From: Paracoccaceae bacterium
GTDB taxonomy: Bacteria; Pseudomonadota; Alphaproteobacteria; Rhodobacterales; Rhodobacteraceae
DNA length: 48,285 nucleotides
NCBI GenBank assembly: GCA_002699695.2
Contig: PACC02000059.1
Coordinates: 2,540-50,824 of the forward strand
Reading direction: 5' to 3'
Positions 20,852 to 30,780 of the stretch are shown piece by piece (the stretch's first letter is position 1; the number at the start of each line of letters is the position of its first letter). The notes under the pieces were generated by a model. That model was not told where the DNA came from and ran no database searches. It saw only the letters and a program-made list of their open reading frames with translations. The translations under genes and the position numbers were made by a program.

Positions 20852-20891
20852 TGCCATTTAATTAGTTTAATATTAAACTAATTAAATGGCA
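20852..20891. promoter_or_regulatory. Perfect 40-bp palindrome containing the pdhA start codon
   Basis: TGCCATTTAATTAGTTTAAT|ATTAAACTAATTAAATGGCA; every base is symmetric. ATG of pdhA is at 20886-20888. Confidence 0.85.
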
Positions 20892-21872
20892 CCCGTTAAA
20901 ATTAAACAACCTTCCCTCTCGCTGATAGAATCGTACAAAAAAATGCTGTTAATCAGGCGTTTTGAAGAAAAAGCTGGTCAACTTTATGGCATGGGGAAAA
21001 TAGGTGGATTTTGTCACTTATATATAGGGCAGGAAGCTGTAGTCGTAGGAGTGACCGCCACACGAATTCCAGGAGATCAAACTATTACCTCATACCGTGA
21101 TCATGGCCATATGCTAGCATGTGGAATGAATCCAAAGGGGGTCATGGCAGAGCTAACAGGAAAGAGAACAGGCTATTCCAAAGGAAAGGGTGGCTCAATG
21201 CATATGTTCAGCAAGCCCGAAAATTTTTTTGGCGGTCACGGCATAGTAGGAGCACAAGTTCCTATCGGAGCAGGGCTAGCGTTTGCAAATAAATACAGAA
21301 AAACCAACAATGTAAGTTTTACCTATTTTGGGGATGGAGCTGCAAATCAAGGTCAAATTTATGAAACATTTAACATGGCATCTTTGTGGAAACTCCCAGT
21401 AGTTTTCATAATTGAAAACAATCAATATGCCATGGGAACATCAATTAGTCGGGCTTCTTCAACCCCCAAGTTATACTCCAGAGGAGAAGCCTTTAATATC
21501 CCTGGAGAATTAGCAGATGGAATGGACGTCTTGGAAGTATTTAAAGCGGCAAAAAGGGCAACTTCTCATTGTAGAAAAGGGAAAGGGCCTTACATCCTTG
21601 AGCTGAATACTTATAGGTACAAAGGTCACTCAATGTCTGATCCTGCAAAGTATCGGACAAGAGAAGAAGTGCAAAATATGAAGGATGAAAAGGATCCTAT
21701 TGAAAATCTTCAGAAAATCCTTTTGAGACAAGGGGAAAGCGAAGAAAATCTCATAGAAATTGACCAAGAAATCAAAGCCATAGTTTCTGAGGCAGCACAA
21801 TTTTCTTTGGAAAGTTCTGAACCTGATATTTCTGAACTATATGATGATATCTATATCAAAAATGACGGATAG
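20886..21872 (+). CDS. pdhA: Pyruvate dehydrogenase E1 component subunit alpha
   Basis: MLLIRRFEEKAGQLYGMGKIGGFCHLYIGQEAV...GKGGSMHMFSKPENFFGGHGIVGAQVPIGAGLAFA...YRYKGHSMSDPAKYRTREEV. Confidence 0.97.
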   Translation: MAPVKIKQPSLSLIESYKKMLLIRRFEEKAGQLYGMGKIGGFCHLYIGQEAVVVGVTATRIPGDQTITSYRDHGHMLACGMNPKGVMAELTGKRTGYSKGKGGSMHMFSKPENFFGGHGIVGAQVPIGAGLAFANKYRKTNNVSFTYFGDGAANQGQIYETFNMASLWKLPVVFIIENNQYAMGTSISRASSTPKLYSRGEAFNIPGELADGMDVLEVFKAAKRATSHCRKGKGPYILELNTYRYKGHSMSDPAKYRTREEVQNMKDEKDPIENLQKILLRQGESEENLIEIDQEIKAIVSEAAQFSLESSEPDISELYDDIYIKNDG

Positions 21873-21907
21873 TATGCCCAATTCACTAATTAAGAGGTGC
21901 TATAAAA

Positions 21908-23251
21908 ATGGTTGACGAAGAAATTTTAATGCCGGCTTTGTCCCCTACAATGGAAGAGGGTGGTCTTGCAAAATGGCTGATAAAGCCAGGAGATTTCGTA
22001 AAAGCCGGAGACATTATAGCTGAAATTGAAACGGACAAAGCAATAATGGAATTTGAAGCAACCTCAGATTGCAAAATTAAGAGCCTTTTAGTGGAAGAAG
22101 GAGCCACACAAATCAAGGTTAATACACCTATTATTGCTCTTGAGATAGAAAATTCTCAAAAACTTTCAGCCTCTATGAAGACGGCCAAGATAACTTCAGA
22201 ACCAAAGAGAGTGGAGACTAAAGGTCCCACAAAAAAAACAGAAATCAAAAAACCTTCCAGTAAAAAAGAAGAAGTTATGACCGTTAGGGAGTCCATCAGA
22301 GATGCAATAACTGAGGAAATGAGAATAGACGAATCAGTGTTTCTAATTGGTGAAGAAGTTGGTGAATATCAGGGGGCATACAAGGTCTCTCAAGGTCTTT
22401 TGGAAGAGTTTGGCATGGGGAGAGTAATTGACACTCCTATCACTGAGCATGGCTTCACCGGCTTGGCAGCTGGAGCGGCATTTGCCGGTCTAAGACCAAT
22501 AGTTGAATTTATGACTTTCAATTTCTCAATGCAAGCAATGGATCAAATCATAAATACTTGTGCAAAAACCCTTTATATGTCAGGGGGTCAAATGAATTGC
22601 CCTATAGTTCTCAGAGGTCCTAATGGAGCTGCTTCACAAGTTGCTGCTCAACACTCCCAAGATTTTGCACCATGGTTTTCATCTGTCCCTGGTCTAAAAG
22701 TGGTGCAACCTTTTTCAGCTTCAGATGCTAAAGGTCTTCTTAAGACAGCTATAAGAGATCCTAACCCTGTAATATTCTTGGAAAATGAAATGTTATATAA
22801 TGATCCCCTAGCTTCATCAAATGTTGACGAAGAATTGGTGCCTTTTGGTAAAGCACGAATTTTAAGGCAGGGCTCGGATGTTACATTGATCAGCTATGGT
22901 ATTGGGGTCAAGCACGCACTTCAAGCAACAATTCTCGCGGAGGAAAAAGGTATAAGCATTGAACTCATTGATCTAAGATCACTCAGACCACTAGATTATG
23001 CATCCATATTTTCTTCTGTGAAGAAGACTAATAGATGTATTACCATAGAGGAATGTTTTCCTGTTTGTTCTATAGGCAACCATTTATCTGCCTCTATCAT
23101 GGAAAATATTTTTGATTACCTCGATGCCCCAGTAATAAATTGCACAGGAAAAGATGTTCCAATGCCATACGCTAAAAACTTAGAAACAGCTGCCTTGATA
23201 ACCGTTGATGAAATCCTAACCGCAATCAAAAAAGTGCTCAATCATTCGTAG
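21908..23251 (+). CDS. pdhB: Pyruvate dehydrogenase E1 component subunit beta with N-terminal lipoyl domain
   Basis: N-terminal lipoyl domain ([13 protein letters not shown]) followed by the E1beta core (MTVRESIRDAITEEMRIDESVFLIGEEVGEYQGAYKVSQGLLEEFG...). Confidence 0.97.
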   Translation: MVDEEILMPALSPTMEEGGLAKWLIKPGDFVKAGDIIAEIETDKAIMEFEATSDCKIKSLLVEEGATQIKVNTPIIALEIENSQKLSASMKTAKITSEPKRVETKGPTKKTEIKKPSSKKEEVMTVRESIRDAITEEMRIDESVFLIGEEVGEYQGAYKVSQGLLEEFGMGRVIDTPITEHGFTGLAAGAAFAGLRPIVEFMTFNFSMQAMDQIINTCAKTLYMSGGQMNCPIVLRGPNGAASQVAAQHSQDFAPWFSSVPGLKVVQPFSASDAKGLLKTAIRDPNPVIFLENEMLYNDPLASSNVDEELVPFGKARILRQGSDVTLISYGIGVKHALQATILAEEKGISIELIDLRSLRPLDYASIFSSVKKTNRCITIEECFPVCSIGNHLSASIMENIFDYLDAPVINCTGKDVPMPYAKNLETAALITVDEILTAIKKVLNHS

Positions 23252-23266
23252 AGGAAGGATCTGCCT

Positions 23267-24559
23267 ATGGAAATTCTTATGCCTGCCCTTTCACCCACAA
23301 TGTCTGAAGGTAAACTGATCAAATGGTTCGTAAAGGCAGGTGACAAAATTAAGGCCGGCGATCTTCTAGCTGAAATCGAAACTGATAAAGCGATAATGGA
23401 ATTTGAAAGTCCTGACGAAGGTATTTTGACAAAAACGCTAGTCCCTGAAGGAGATGCTTCCATTAGTGTGAATCAACCTATAGCAATATTAGAGAGCGCC
23501 TTTTCTAGTACCTCAAAAAGTAATTCAGAGATAAAAGCAAAACTTTCAGTTGCTCCTCTCAACACTACAAAAAAAGAAGTAAAAAATTATCAAACTGACC
23601 CAGCAATCCCTGAATTCAGCAATAAATATTCTATGAAGCCAGAGGATGTTTCAGACAACCGAATTAAGATTTCTCCTCTCGCAAGAAAAATGGCAGAAAA
23701 ACTTGATGTAAATATATCAAACATAGTTGGTTCAGGACCTTCTGGGAGAATTGTGAAAGCAGACATACTAGCATTAGAGCACAAAGAAAAAACTACTCAA
23801 TTGGAAAAATCATTAGAAATTACTGGCCAAGAAAAAATTGTAATGGCAAGTGATATCAAATCTTCAGAGAGAATATCGTTGACAGCAATGAGAAAGACAA
23901 TAGCTGATCGCCTTACTTCTGCAAAAAGAGATATTCCCCACTTTTATTTGAGAAAAAAAGCAAGAGTAGATAAATTGCTTGATGCTCGAGAAACAATAAA
24001 TAAGAAGTTGCACATAAAAGGCCTCAAAGTCTCCCTAAATGACATGATAATCAAGGCAGTAGGTCAAGCCCTTCAAGATAACCCTTATTGTAACGTAACT
24101 TGGGGTGGAGATCACATAGTGAAGGAAAATTTTTCTGATATTGCTATTGCCGTAGCAATACAGGGTGGCTTGCTTACCCCAGTTGTAAAAAACGTCACAA
24201 AAAAAACTCTGTCAGAGATTAGTCTTGAGACTAAAGATTTAATAATAAGATCAAAGGAAAAAAAATTAACACCTACTGAATTCTCTGGTGGAACTATTAC
24301 AATCTCAAACCTAGGCATGATGGGCATAGATTCTTTTGATGCTGTAATTAACCCACCGCATGGGTCAATCCTTGCCGTCAGCCAAACTCAGATGGTACCA
24401 GTTTTTGGTGACGATGATAATGTTGAAAAAGCAACAATAATAAATCTAACTTTATCTGTTGATCATAGAGCTATCGATGGAGCTATTGGTGCTTCATTCT
24501 TAGGAAGCATTGTTTCCTACCTGGAAGAACCAATCACTTTACTTTCGGGTACCTATTAA
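23267..24559 (+). CDS. pdhC: Dihydrolipoamide acetyltransferase (PDH E2)
   Basis: Lipoyl domain [17 protein letters not shown] domain [34 protein letters not shown], and catalytic domain ending [15 protein letters not shown]. Confidence 0.97.
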   Translation: MEILMPALSPTMSEGKLIKWFVKAGDKIKAGDLLAEIETDKAIMEFESPDEGILTKTLVPEGDASISVNQPIAILESAFSSTSKSNSEIKAKLSVAPLNTTKKEVKNYQTDPAIPEFSNKYSMKPEDVSDNRIKISPLARKMAEKLDVNISNIVGSGPSGRIVKADILALEHKEKTTQLEKSLEITGQEKIVMASDIKSSERISLTAMRKTIADRLTSAKRDIPHFYLRKKARVDKLLDARETINKKLHIKGLKVSLNDMIIKAVGQALQDNPYCNVTWGGDHIVKENFSDIAIAVAIQGGLLTPVVKNVTKKTLSEISLETKDLIIRSKEKKLTPTEFSGGTITISNLGMMGIDSFDAVINPPHGSILAVSQTQMVPVFGDDDNVEKATIINLTLSVDHRAIDGAIGASFLGSIVSYLEEPITLLSGTY

Positions 24560-25512
24560 TCAGAACTTAAACTATTTCTAATTTTTCTCCAAACTCTGAC
24601 ATTCTTATTATGTTCTTTAAGAGTTTGAGAAAAATTGTGGCCACCTCTTCCATCTGCTACATAGAAAAAAAAGCCTGAATTAGCAGGATTGGCAGCAGCA
24701 AATAATGACGCTTCACCAGGATTACATATAGGCGCTTCAGGCAAGCCCTTAACCATGTAAGTATTGTAAGGAGAAAATGTATTTAGATCAGACTTTAATA
24801 ACCTACGACCTAGCTTACTTTTACCTTCTGTTATACCATAAATAACTGTTGGGTCTGCCTGTAGCCTCATCTTTTTATGTAATCGATTATGTAGAACTGA
24901 TGATATAAATTCACGCTCGCTATGTTTACCAGTTTCTTTCTCAATTATTGATGCCAAAATAAGTAAGTCTTCTAATGATCTTAAGGATAGCCCTTCGGAA
25001 CGATTTTTCCATATTTTTTTTAATTTCTTACTTTGAGATTCCTGCATATGTCTTAATAAATGCAATCTATTTTGACCATTTGAAAAAAAATATGTATCTG
25101 GTGAAATACTGCCCTCAGGTGGTAAAATAGATATTTCCCCGACAAGAGAATCTAAAGCATTTAACATTTTAACAACCTGAAAACTTGTTGTACCCTCTGG
25201 GATTGTAATCCTATTACTTATCACAGAGCCTGAGGAAAGATTTGAAAGTATCTCATGAATTGATTGGTACTTTGAGATATAATATTCCCCCGATTTGATT
25301 ACCCTATCAACATTAGAAAATCTTGCAAAAAATTCAAAAAGTATTTCATTCTCTACTATTCCTTCATTACTTAATGTTTTAGCGATTGTTCTTAAGCTAT
25401 CTCCCTTATCGACAACTAAAATTACTTTCTCTACAGGTTCAGACTCAGTAACTAGTTCATGAGTTAGAAGAGGATGAAAAAATATTAAAAAAGCTAAAAA
25501 AAAATGCTGCAA
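24556..25512 (-). CDS. mltG: Endolytic transglycosylase MltG
   Basis: [42 protein letters not shown]...[54 protein letters not shown]. Confidence 0.96.
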   Translation of the reverse strand: MQHFFLAFLIFFHPLLTHELVTESEPVEKVILVVDKGDSLRTIAKTLSNEGIVENEILFEFFARFSNVDRVIKSGEYYISKYQSIHEILSNLSSGSVISNRITIPEGTTSFQVVKMLNALDSLVGEISILPPEGSISPDTYFFSNGQNRLHLLRHMQESQSKKLKKIWKNRSEGLSLRSLEDLLILASIIEKETGKHSEREFISSVLHNRLHKKMRLQADPTVIYGITEGKSKLGRRLLKSDLNTFSPYNTYMVKGLPEAPICNPGEASLFAAANPANSGFFFYVADGRGGHNFSQTLKEHNKNVRVWRKIRNSLSSD

Positions 25513-25544
25513 GCGATCAAATTAGATAGGACAGACTTCATAAA

Positions 25545-26804
25545 TCACTGCAGTTTCCTAAAGATCAACGAAGCATTCGTACCTCCAAAACCAAAGGAGT
25601 TAGATAAAGTCGTATCTATTTTTCTTTCAACTGGTTTAACAGGTGCTAAGTTTATCTTAGTTTCTATTTCAGGAGACGTTAGGTTTAAGGTCTGCGGAGC
25701 TATTTGATCTCGGATCGCTAAGATACAAAAAATAGCTTCAACAGCTCCTGCTGCACCTAATAAATGACCAATGGAAGATTTTGTAGAAGACATTGTAACA
25801 TTGCTAGCATGATCGCCTAAAAGATTTTCAACAGCCGCTAATTCTATTTTATCAGCCATAGTCGATGTGCCATGCGCATTAATATAATCTAATTCACCAT
25901 TAGTTAGACCTGCAGATTTTAGAGCAGCAGCCATTGACCTAAAACCCCCATCTCCATCTTCAGAAGGAGCTGTTATATGATGCGCATCACCAGAAAGTCC
26001 ATAGCCTACTACCTCGCAATAAATATCTGCATGCCTGCCTTTGGCATGCTCATATTCCTCAAGTAATATGACGCCAGCTCCCTCACCCATGACAAACCCA
26101 TCTCTTCCAGAATCGTAAGGCCTTGAAGCAATTGAAGGGTTTTCTTGGTACTTAGTAGACAGAGCCTTACAAGCATTGAAGCCAGCTATTCCTATTTCTG
26201 TAATGGGGCTCTCCGCTCCCCCGGCAAGCATCACATCTGCATCACCCAAACCAATTAATCTTGCAGCATCTCCAATGGAATGAGCCCCCGTAGAACAGGC
26301 TGTAGCGACAGCATGGTTAGGACCTTTAAAATCATGTCTTATAGATACTTGTCCTGAAATCAAATTGATTAGTGCACCCGGAATAAAGAATGGTGAAACT
26401 CGCCTTGGGCCTCTTTCCTTCAACATTACTGCTGTGTCAGCTATTGATCCTAGACCCCCTATTCCAGAACCAATCATAACCCCACTTCTTTCTTTAGCTG
26501 TTACACTAGAAGGTTTCCAGCCAGAGTCATTTAAAGCCTGTTCTGCTGCTGCAACGCCATAGAGTATGAAATCATCTACTTTTCTACGATCTTTAGGATC
26601 CATCCAATCATCAGCACAAAATGTACCCTCAGAACCATCCCCAAAATTGATTTCACACGCATACTTAGTAGCAAAATCTGTAGCATCAAATCTAGTGATA
26701 TGACCAGCTCCCGATATGCCCTGCAGCAATCTTTCCCATGTGGATTCTACACCACAAGCTAAAGGGCTCACCATTCCTAGCCCTGTTACCACTACACGCC
26801 TCAT
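25545..26804 (-). CDS. fabF: Beta-ketoacyl-ACP synthase II
   Basis: MRRVVVTGLGMVSPLACGVESTWERLLQGISG...ATACSTGAHSIGDA...INAHGTSTMADKIE...SFGFGGTNASLIF. Confidence 0.98.
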   Translation of the reverse strand: MRRVVVTGLGMVSPLACGVESTWERLLQGISGAGHITRFDATDFATKYACEINFGDGSEGTFCADDWMDPKDRRKVDDFILYGVAAAEQALNDSGWKPSSVTAKERSGVMIGSGIGGLGSIADTAVMLKERGPRRVSPFFIPGALINLISGQVSIRHDFKGPNHAVATACSTGAHSIGDAARLIGLGDADVMLAGGAESPITEIGIAGFNACKALSTKYQENPSIASRPYDSGRDGFVMGEGAGVILLEEYEHAKGRHADIYCEVVGYGLSGDAHHITAPSEDGDGGFRSMAAALKSAGLTNGELDYINAHGTSTMADKIELAAVENLLGDHASNVTMSSTKSSIGHLLGAAGAVEAIFCILAIRDQIAPQTLNLTSPEIETKINLAPVKPVERKIDTTLSNSFGFGGTNASLIFRKLQ

Positions 26805-26893
26805 GGTACTACCCCTATTTAAACATCCAATAAGCGATACTCAATCAACCACATTTAATCAAAATCTAGCTCTCTGCAAAGAAACTAATGACT

Positions 26894-27130
26894 TTAACCA
26901 ATGTTATCGTTGATAAACTTAACAGCGTCCCCAAACGTTTGAATGGTTTCAGCAGCATCATCTGGAATTTCTATATCAAATTCTTCCTCGAATGCCATGA
27001 CCAGCTCAACTGTATCTAGGCTATCCGCACCGAGGTCATCAATAAAGGAAGCGTCATTAACCACTTTCCCTTCATCAACATTTAAATGCTCGACAACAAT
27101 TTTTTTAACACGATCTGTTATATCACTCAT
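26894..27130 (-). CDS. acpP: Acyl carrier protein
   Basis: [61 protein letters not shown]. Confidence 0.98.
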   Translation of the reverse strand: MSDITDRVKKIVVEHLNVDEGKVVNDASFIDDLGADSLDTVELVMAFEEEFDIEIPDDAAETIQTFGDAVKFINDNIG

Positions 27131-27223
27131 ATTACCGACCTCACCTGTTATTAACTAATTTTAACATCTATAAATCATTTCTAACCTAATAAAATCCATC
27201 TTGGAACCTTATTGACTGCGAGA

Positions 27224-27252
27224 CCTATACACGCGAGTTTACCTTGACGCAA
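27224..27252 (-). promoter_or_regulatory. Candidate sigma70-type promoter for acpP
   Basis: On the minus strand: TTGCGT (27252-27247), 17-bp spacer, TATAGG (27229-27224), within the acpP-fabG intergenic region. Confidence 0.4.
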
Positions 27253-27298
27253 TATATTTTTGTTTAAAAAATCATAAAAATTACAGAATACCAAAAGC

Positions 27299-28033
27299 TC
27301 ATAGCATCGCCATTCCACCATTTACATGAATGGTCTGCCCAGTAATATAACTTGAATGCTGCGAAGCTAAGAAAACAGCAGAGGAGCAAATCTCTTCGGG
27401 TAGACCTATTCTGCCCATTGGAATTCTTGCCGTTATACTATTAACCTGGGTTTCGTTTAATTTCCCCGTCATACCTGTCTGCACGAAACCTGGTGCAATA
27501 CAATTCACGGTGATACCGCGAGTTGCTACTTCTGACGCCAAAGTTTTAGACATCCCAATTAGGCCCGCTTTAGATGCCACATAGTTTGATTGCCCAGAAT
27601 TTCCCGTCACTGCTACTACTGATGAAACATTAATTATTCGTCCCCATCGTTTCTTCATCATATTACGTAATACTCCCCTAGTTAGTCGCATAACTGAGGT
27701 AAGATTCAGTGCTAATACTTCGTCCCATTGTTCATCCGTCATCCTGAGAAACAATCCATCATTTGTTTTTCCAGCATTATTCACGAGTATATCTACTCCC
27801 CCATTTTCGTTCAGGAAGCTTACTAAATCTGTAATAGAACTCTTTTCAGATAAATCACACCTAAAAAACCCACACCTATCTCCAAACTTTTCCTTCATCT
27901 GTCTTAAGCTATTTTCTCTTGTGCCTGTTATAATAATTTCAGCTCCCGATTCAAAGAAGCTTTTAGCAAGTTGTTCACCAATTCCACCTGAAGCTCCTGT
28001 TATCAAAGCTTTTTTTCCTGACAAATCAAACAT
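27299..28033 (-). CDS. fabG: 3-oxoacyl-ACP reductase
   Basis: MFDLSGKKALITGASGGIGEQLAKSFFESGAEIIITGTRE...VNNAGKTNDGLFLRMTDEQWDEVLALNLTSVMRLTRGVLRNM...YVASKAGLIGMSK. Start placed at 28033. Confidence 0.97.
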   Translation of the reverse strand: MFDLSGKKALITGASGGIGEQLAKSFFESGAEIIITGTRENSLRQMKEKFGDRCGFFRCDLSEKSSITDLVSFLNENGGVDILVNNAGKTNDGLFLRMTDEQWDEVLALNLTSVMRLTRGVLRNMMKKRWGRIINVSSVVAVTGNSGQSNYVASKAGLIGMSKTLASEVATRGITVNCIAPGFVQTGMTGKLNETQVNSITARIPMGRIGLPEEICSSAVFLASQHSSYITGQTIHVNGGMAML

Positions 28034-28964
28034 TGTATCTATCCCTAAATGAATGAACTTCCTTAACATCTCCAGCAGAAAACTGCTCCACTCCCTTTAG
28101 ACTCCTTTTTATAAGATTACTTAATACTTTGCCAGGACCTACCTCTAAAAAACATTGTACTCCTAAACCATGCATGTGCATTACGCTTTCCCGCCAACGT
28201 ACGGTTCCGGTAATTTGTTTTACTAAATTTTCTCTAACTTGTGAGGGTTGAGTTGTAGCACTAGCAGTTACATTGGAAACAATCGGAATAGCAGGTTGTT
28301 CGATAACAGCTTCCGCCAAAACTTCAGACATCTTCTCTTGTGCTGAAGTCATTAGAGAACAATGAAACGGGGCGGAAACGGGGAGCACAATTGCTCTTCT
28401 TGCTCCAAAAGACTTCGCATGGTCACAGGCTTTCTCAATAGCAGCCTTTTCTCCAGATATGACCACTTGATTTGGGTCATTGTCATTTGCTATTTCACAA
28501 ACCCCAAATTTGGAACAATCCTCAGTAAATTCAGTGACGATTTGTATATCTAAACCCAAGATTGCAGCCATTGAACCAGAGCCTAAAGGGACAGCTTCCT
28601 GCATATACTGCCCCCTCTTTCTTAGCAAACGGGCAGTATCAGTTATAGATATTGAACCTGCAGCACACAAAGCTGAATATTCACCCAAAGAATGTCCCGC
28701 AACGCACAAGCCCTTGCTAATATCAATTCCCTCAGATTTGAGTGCGGCAACTACTGCCAGAGAGGTTGCCATAATTGCAGGTTGCGCATTTATAGTCAAA
28801 GTTAATTCTTCTATTTTCCCCTCCCAGATTAACTTAGAAAGACGGAAACCCAGTGCTGTGTCAACTTCCTCGAAAACAGCTTTAGCCACTGGGAATTCAT
28901 CGGCAATATCTTTGCCCATCCCAATAAGTTGGGAGCCCTGTCCTGGAAACACAAAAGCTATCAC
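28026..28964 (-). CDS. fabD: Malonyl-CoA ACP transacylase
   Basis: MIAFVFPGQGSQLIGMGKDIADEFPVAKAVFEEVDTALGF...VAGHSLGEYSALCAAGSI. Confidence 0.97.
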   Translation of the reverse strand: MIAFVFPGQGSQLIGMGKDIADEFPVAKAVFEEVDTALGFRLSKLIWEGKIEELTLTINAQPAIMATSLAVVAALKSEGIDISKGLCVAGHSLGEYSALCAAGSISITDTARLLRKRGQYMQEAVPLGSGSMAAILGLDIQIVTEFTEDCSKFGVCEIANDNDPNQVVISGEKAAIEKACDHAKSFGARRAIVLPVSAPFHCSLMTSAQEKMSEVLAEAVIEQPAIPIVSNVTASATTQPSQVRENLVKQITGTVRWRESVMHMHGLGVQCFLEVGPGKVLSNLIKRSLKGVEQFSAGDVKEVHSFRDRYNV

Positions 28965-29207
28965 GAGGTACTTTCCTTAGTGAAATGTGCCATCCTAAGA
29001 AAATAATCAGATGCCACGAATATTATTAAACTATGATTAATATTACCATAGCATAACTGTCTAGACATGCAAAAATATTCTTCTTTGATAGATTAGATAT
29101 CTAACCCGACTTAATAGTATCAGCAGTATATATAAGTAATATCTATATCCAATATAATTGGTTATATAATGTACTAATTTTGAAAGTAAGATTTTTCATC
29201 ATTCTCC

Positions 29208-29235
29208 TTGCATTCTAAATCTTCTGGGGTATAAC
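29208..29235 (+). promoter_or_regulatory. Candidate sigma70-type promoter for the rpsF-rpsR-rplI operon
   Basis: TTGCAT (29208-29213), 16-bp spacer, TATAAC (29230-29235); upstream of rpsF. Confidence 0.4.
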
Positions 29236-29251
29236 AACAATCCATGAAAAC

Positions 29252-29275
29252 GATGCTAATTTAACTATTAGCTTC
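29252..29275 (+). promoter_or_regulatory. Candidate leader hairpin in the rpsF 5' UTR
   Basis: GATGCTAAT-TTAACT-ATTAGCTTC; 6-bp perfect stem GCTAAT/ATTAGC extended by two pairs past a T-T mismatch, 25 bp before the rpsF ATG. Confidence 0.35.
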
Positions 29276-29300
29276 TGGATAAAAATTTAGGGGAACAATA

Positions 29301-29696
29301 ATGGCTCTGTATGAGCACGTATTTATATCAAGACAAGATCTGTCTACTTCGCAAGCTGAAGATTTGGTTCAACAATATTCAAAAATCCTCACGGACAACG
29401 GGGGGAAGATAGTTGGACACGAATACTGGGGTCTAAAAACGCTAGCTTATAAAATAAACAAAAATCGTAAGGGCCACTATTCCTTGATTAAGTCGGACAG
29501 CCCGCCCTCGGCTGCTCAGGAAATGGAAAGGCTAATGAAGATTAATGAAGACATTATGCGCATCATGACCATAAAAGTGGATAAACATGAAGAAGGGCCT
29601 TCTATTATGTTAAGGTCAAAACATAAAAGTGACGATATTTCCAACGAATCAGCAGAAAAAAATGATTCTGAAGATCGTACAAACCGTGTAAACTAG
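29301..29696 (+). CDS. rpsF: 30S ribosomal protein S6 (bS6)
   Basis: MALYEHVFISRQDLSTSQAEDLVQQYSKILTDNGGKIVGHEYWGLKTLAYKINKNRKGHYSLIKSDSPPSAAQEMERLMKINEDIMRIMTIKVD. Confidence 0.97.
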   Translation: MALYEHVFISRQDLSTSQAEDLVQQYSKILTDNGGKIVGHEYWGLKTLAYKINKNRKGHYSLIKSDSPPSAAQEMERLMKINEDIMRIMTIKVDKHEEGPSIMLRSKHKSDDISNESAEKNDSEDRTNRVN

Positions 29697-29741
29697 GTAT
29701 TAGTACTTTACCTAGCTATTGTGATTAGGAGATTAGTTATA

Positions 29742-29972
29742 ATGATGATGAACAAAACCTTTTTCCGCCGACGAAAATCGTGCCCATTTTCGCATCCATC
29801 GGCTCCACGAATTGACTATAAGGATGTCAAACTTCTGCAAAGATATATTTCAGAGAGAGGTAAAATAGTGCCTTCAAGAATAACTGCAGTCTCCTCTGCA
29901 AAGCAAAGGGAACTAAGCCTAGCTATAAAGAGAGCAAGAGTATTGGCCCTTCTCCCATTTGCTGTCAATTAG
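29742..29972 (+). CDS. rpsR: 30S ribosomal protein S18 (bS18)
   Basis: [67 protein letters not shown]. Start chosen at ATG 29742, after AGGAG. Confidence 0.96.
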   Translation: MMMNKTFFRRRKSCPFSHPSAPRIDYKDVKLLQRYISERGKIVPSRITAVSSAKQRELSLAIKRARVLALLPFAVN

Positions 29973-29984
29973 TGAAAAATCAAA

Positions 29985-30647
29985 ATGAAAGTTGTATTGT
30001 TAGAGCAGGTAATCAAACTAGGTCAAATGGGTGACATAGTGGAAGTTAAGGCAGGATATGCCAGGAACTTCTTGTTACCTAAGAAAAAAGGCTTAAGAGC
30101 GACAAAAGATAATATAAAGATCTTTGAAGGGAAAAAGGCGGAACTGGAAGCAAAAAATCTCCAAACCAAAGCCGATGCGGAAAAAGTGAAAGAGAAATTG
30201 GACGGGAAGAATTTTGTGCTTATCAGATCAGCATCTGATGCAGGTGCCTTATATGGCTCTGTTTCCTCCAAGGACATATGTGATGCAGCCGCAAGTGAGG
30301 GAATAAAAATTTCCAAAAACCAAGTGATATTAGACAAGCCTATTAAAGAACTTGGAGTTCATAAAGTTAATGTGTCTTTACATCCAGAAGTAAATATACA
30401 GTTAATAATTAACGTTGCAAGAACAGAGGAAGAAGCTAAGATCCAAGAATCTGGCAAAACTATCCAAGAAACAAAAAATGATGAAGATCAAGAAGCTAAG
30501 GTGGAAATTGAGAAATTATTTGATGATGTAGGAGCGGCCGCACGCATAGAAGAGGAAGAAGTTTCTGATAAAGATATAGCAGATACCCAATCAGAAAATG
30601 TTCCTGAAAGCTTAGCGGAAAGCGATCAAAATATAGGTAAGACCTAA
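29985..30647 (+). CDS. rplI: 50S ribosomal protein L9 (bL9) with acidic C-terminal extension
   Basis: MKVVLLEQVIKLGQMGDIVEVKAGYARNFLLPKKKGLRAT...; residues ~148-220 are Glu/Asp rich. Confidence 0.97.
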   Translation: MKVVLLEQVIKLGQMGDIVEVKAGYARNFLLPKKKGLRATKDNIKIFEGKKAELEAKNLQTKADAEKVKEKLDGKNFVLIRSASDAGALYGSVSSKDICDAAASEGIKISKNQVILDKPIKELGVHKVNVSLHPEVNIQLIINVARTEEEAKIQESGKTIQETKNDEDQEAKVEIEKLFDDVGAAARIEEEEVSDKDIADTQSENVPESLAESDQNIGKT

Positions 30648-30709
30648 TTCCTAACGAAATCATGTTATAGGTCAGTAACTAATAGCACAGAGTAACCCTT
30701 AAAAAAAAG

Positions 30710-30718
30710 TTATCCACA
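30710..30718 (+). promoter_or_regulatory. Consensus DnaA box (TTATCCACA) upstream of dnaB
   Basis: Exact 9-mer TTATCCACA in the rplI-dnaB intergenic region, about 60 bp before the dnaB ATG. Confidence 0.6.
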
Positions 30719-30780
30719 GAATTAACAGGCTGGGGATTAAGAATTCTGTAGTATGATCGCTTTTGTAAAGTAGAGGTATT

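Noticed and set aside
21908-23500. Near-duplicate lipoyl-domain sequences in pdhB and pdhC
   Set aside because: A lipoyl domain on E1beta as well as E2 is a well-known alphaproteobacterial arrangement.
28480-28980. Plus-strand 166-aa ORF inside fabD
   Set aside because: Antisense to a well-supported fabD; composition typical of a shadow ORF.
28965-29300. AT-rich 336-bp fabD-rpsF intergenic region as a possible tRNA, ncRNA or origin
   Set aside because: No tRNA-like cloverleaf, no DnaA-box cluster; best explained as a divergent promoter region.
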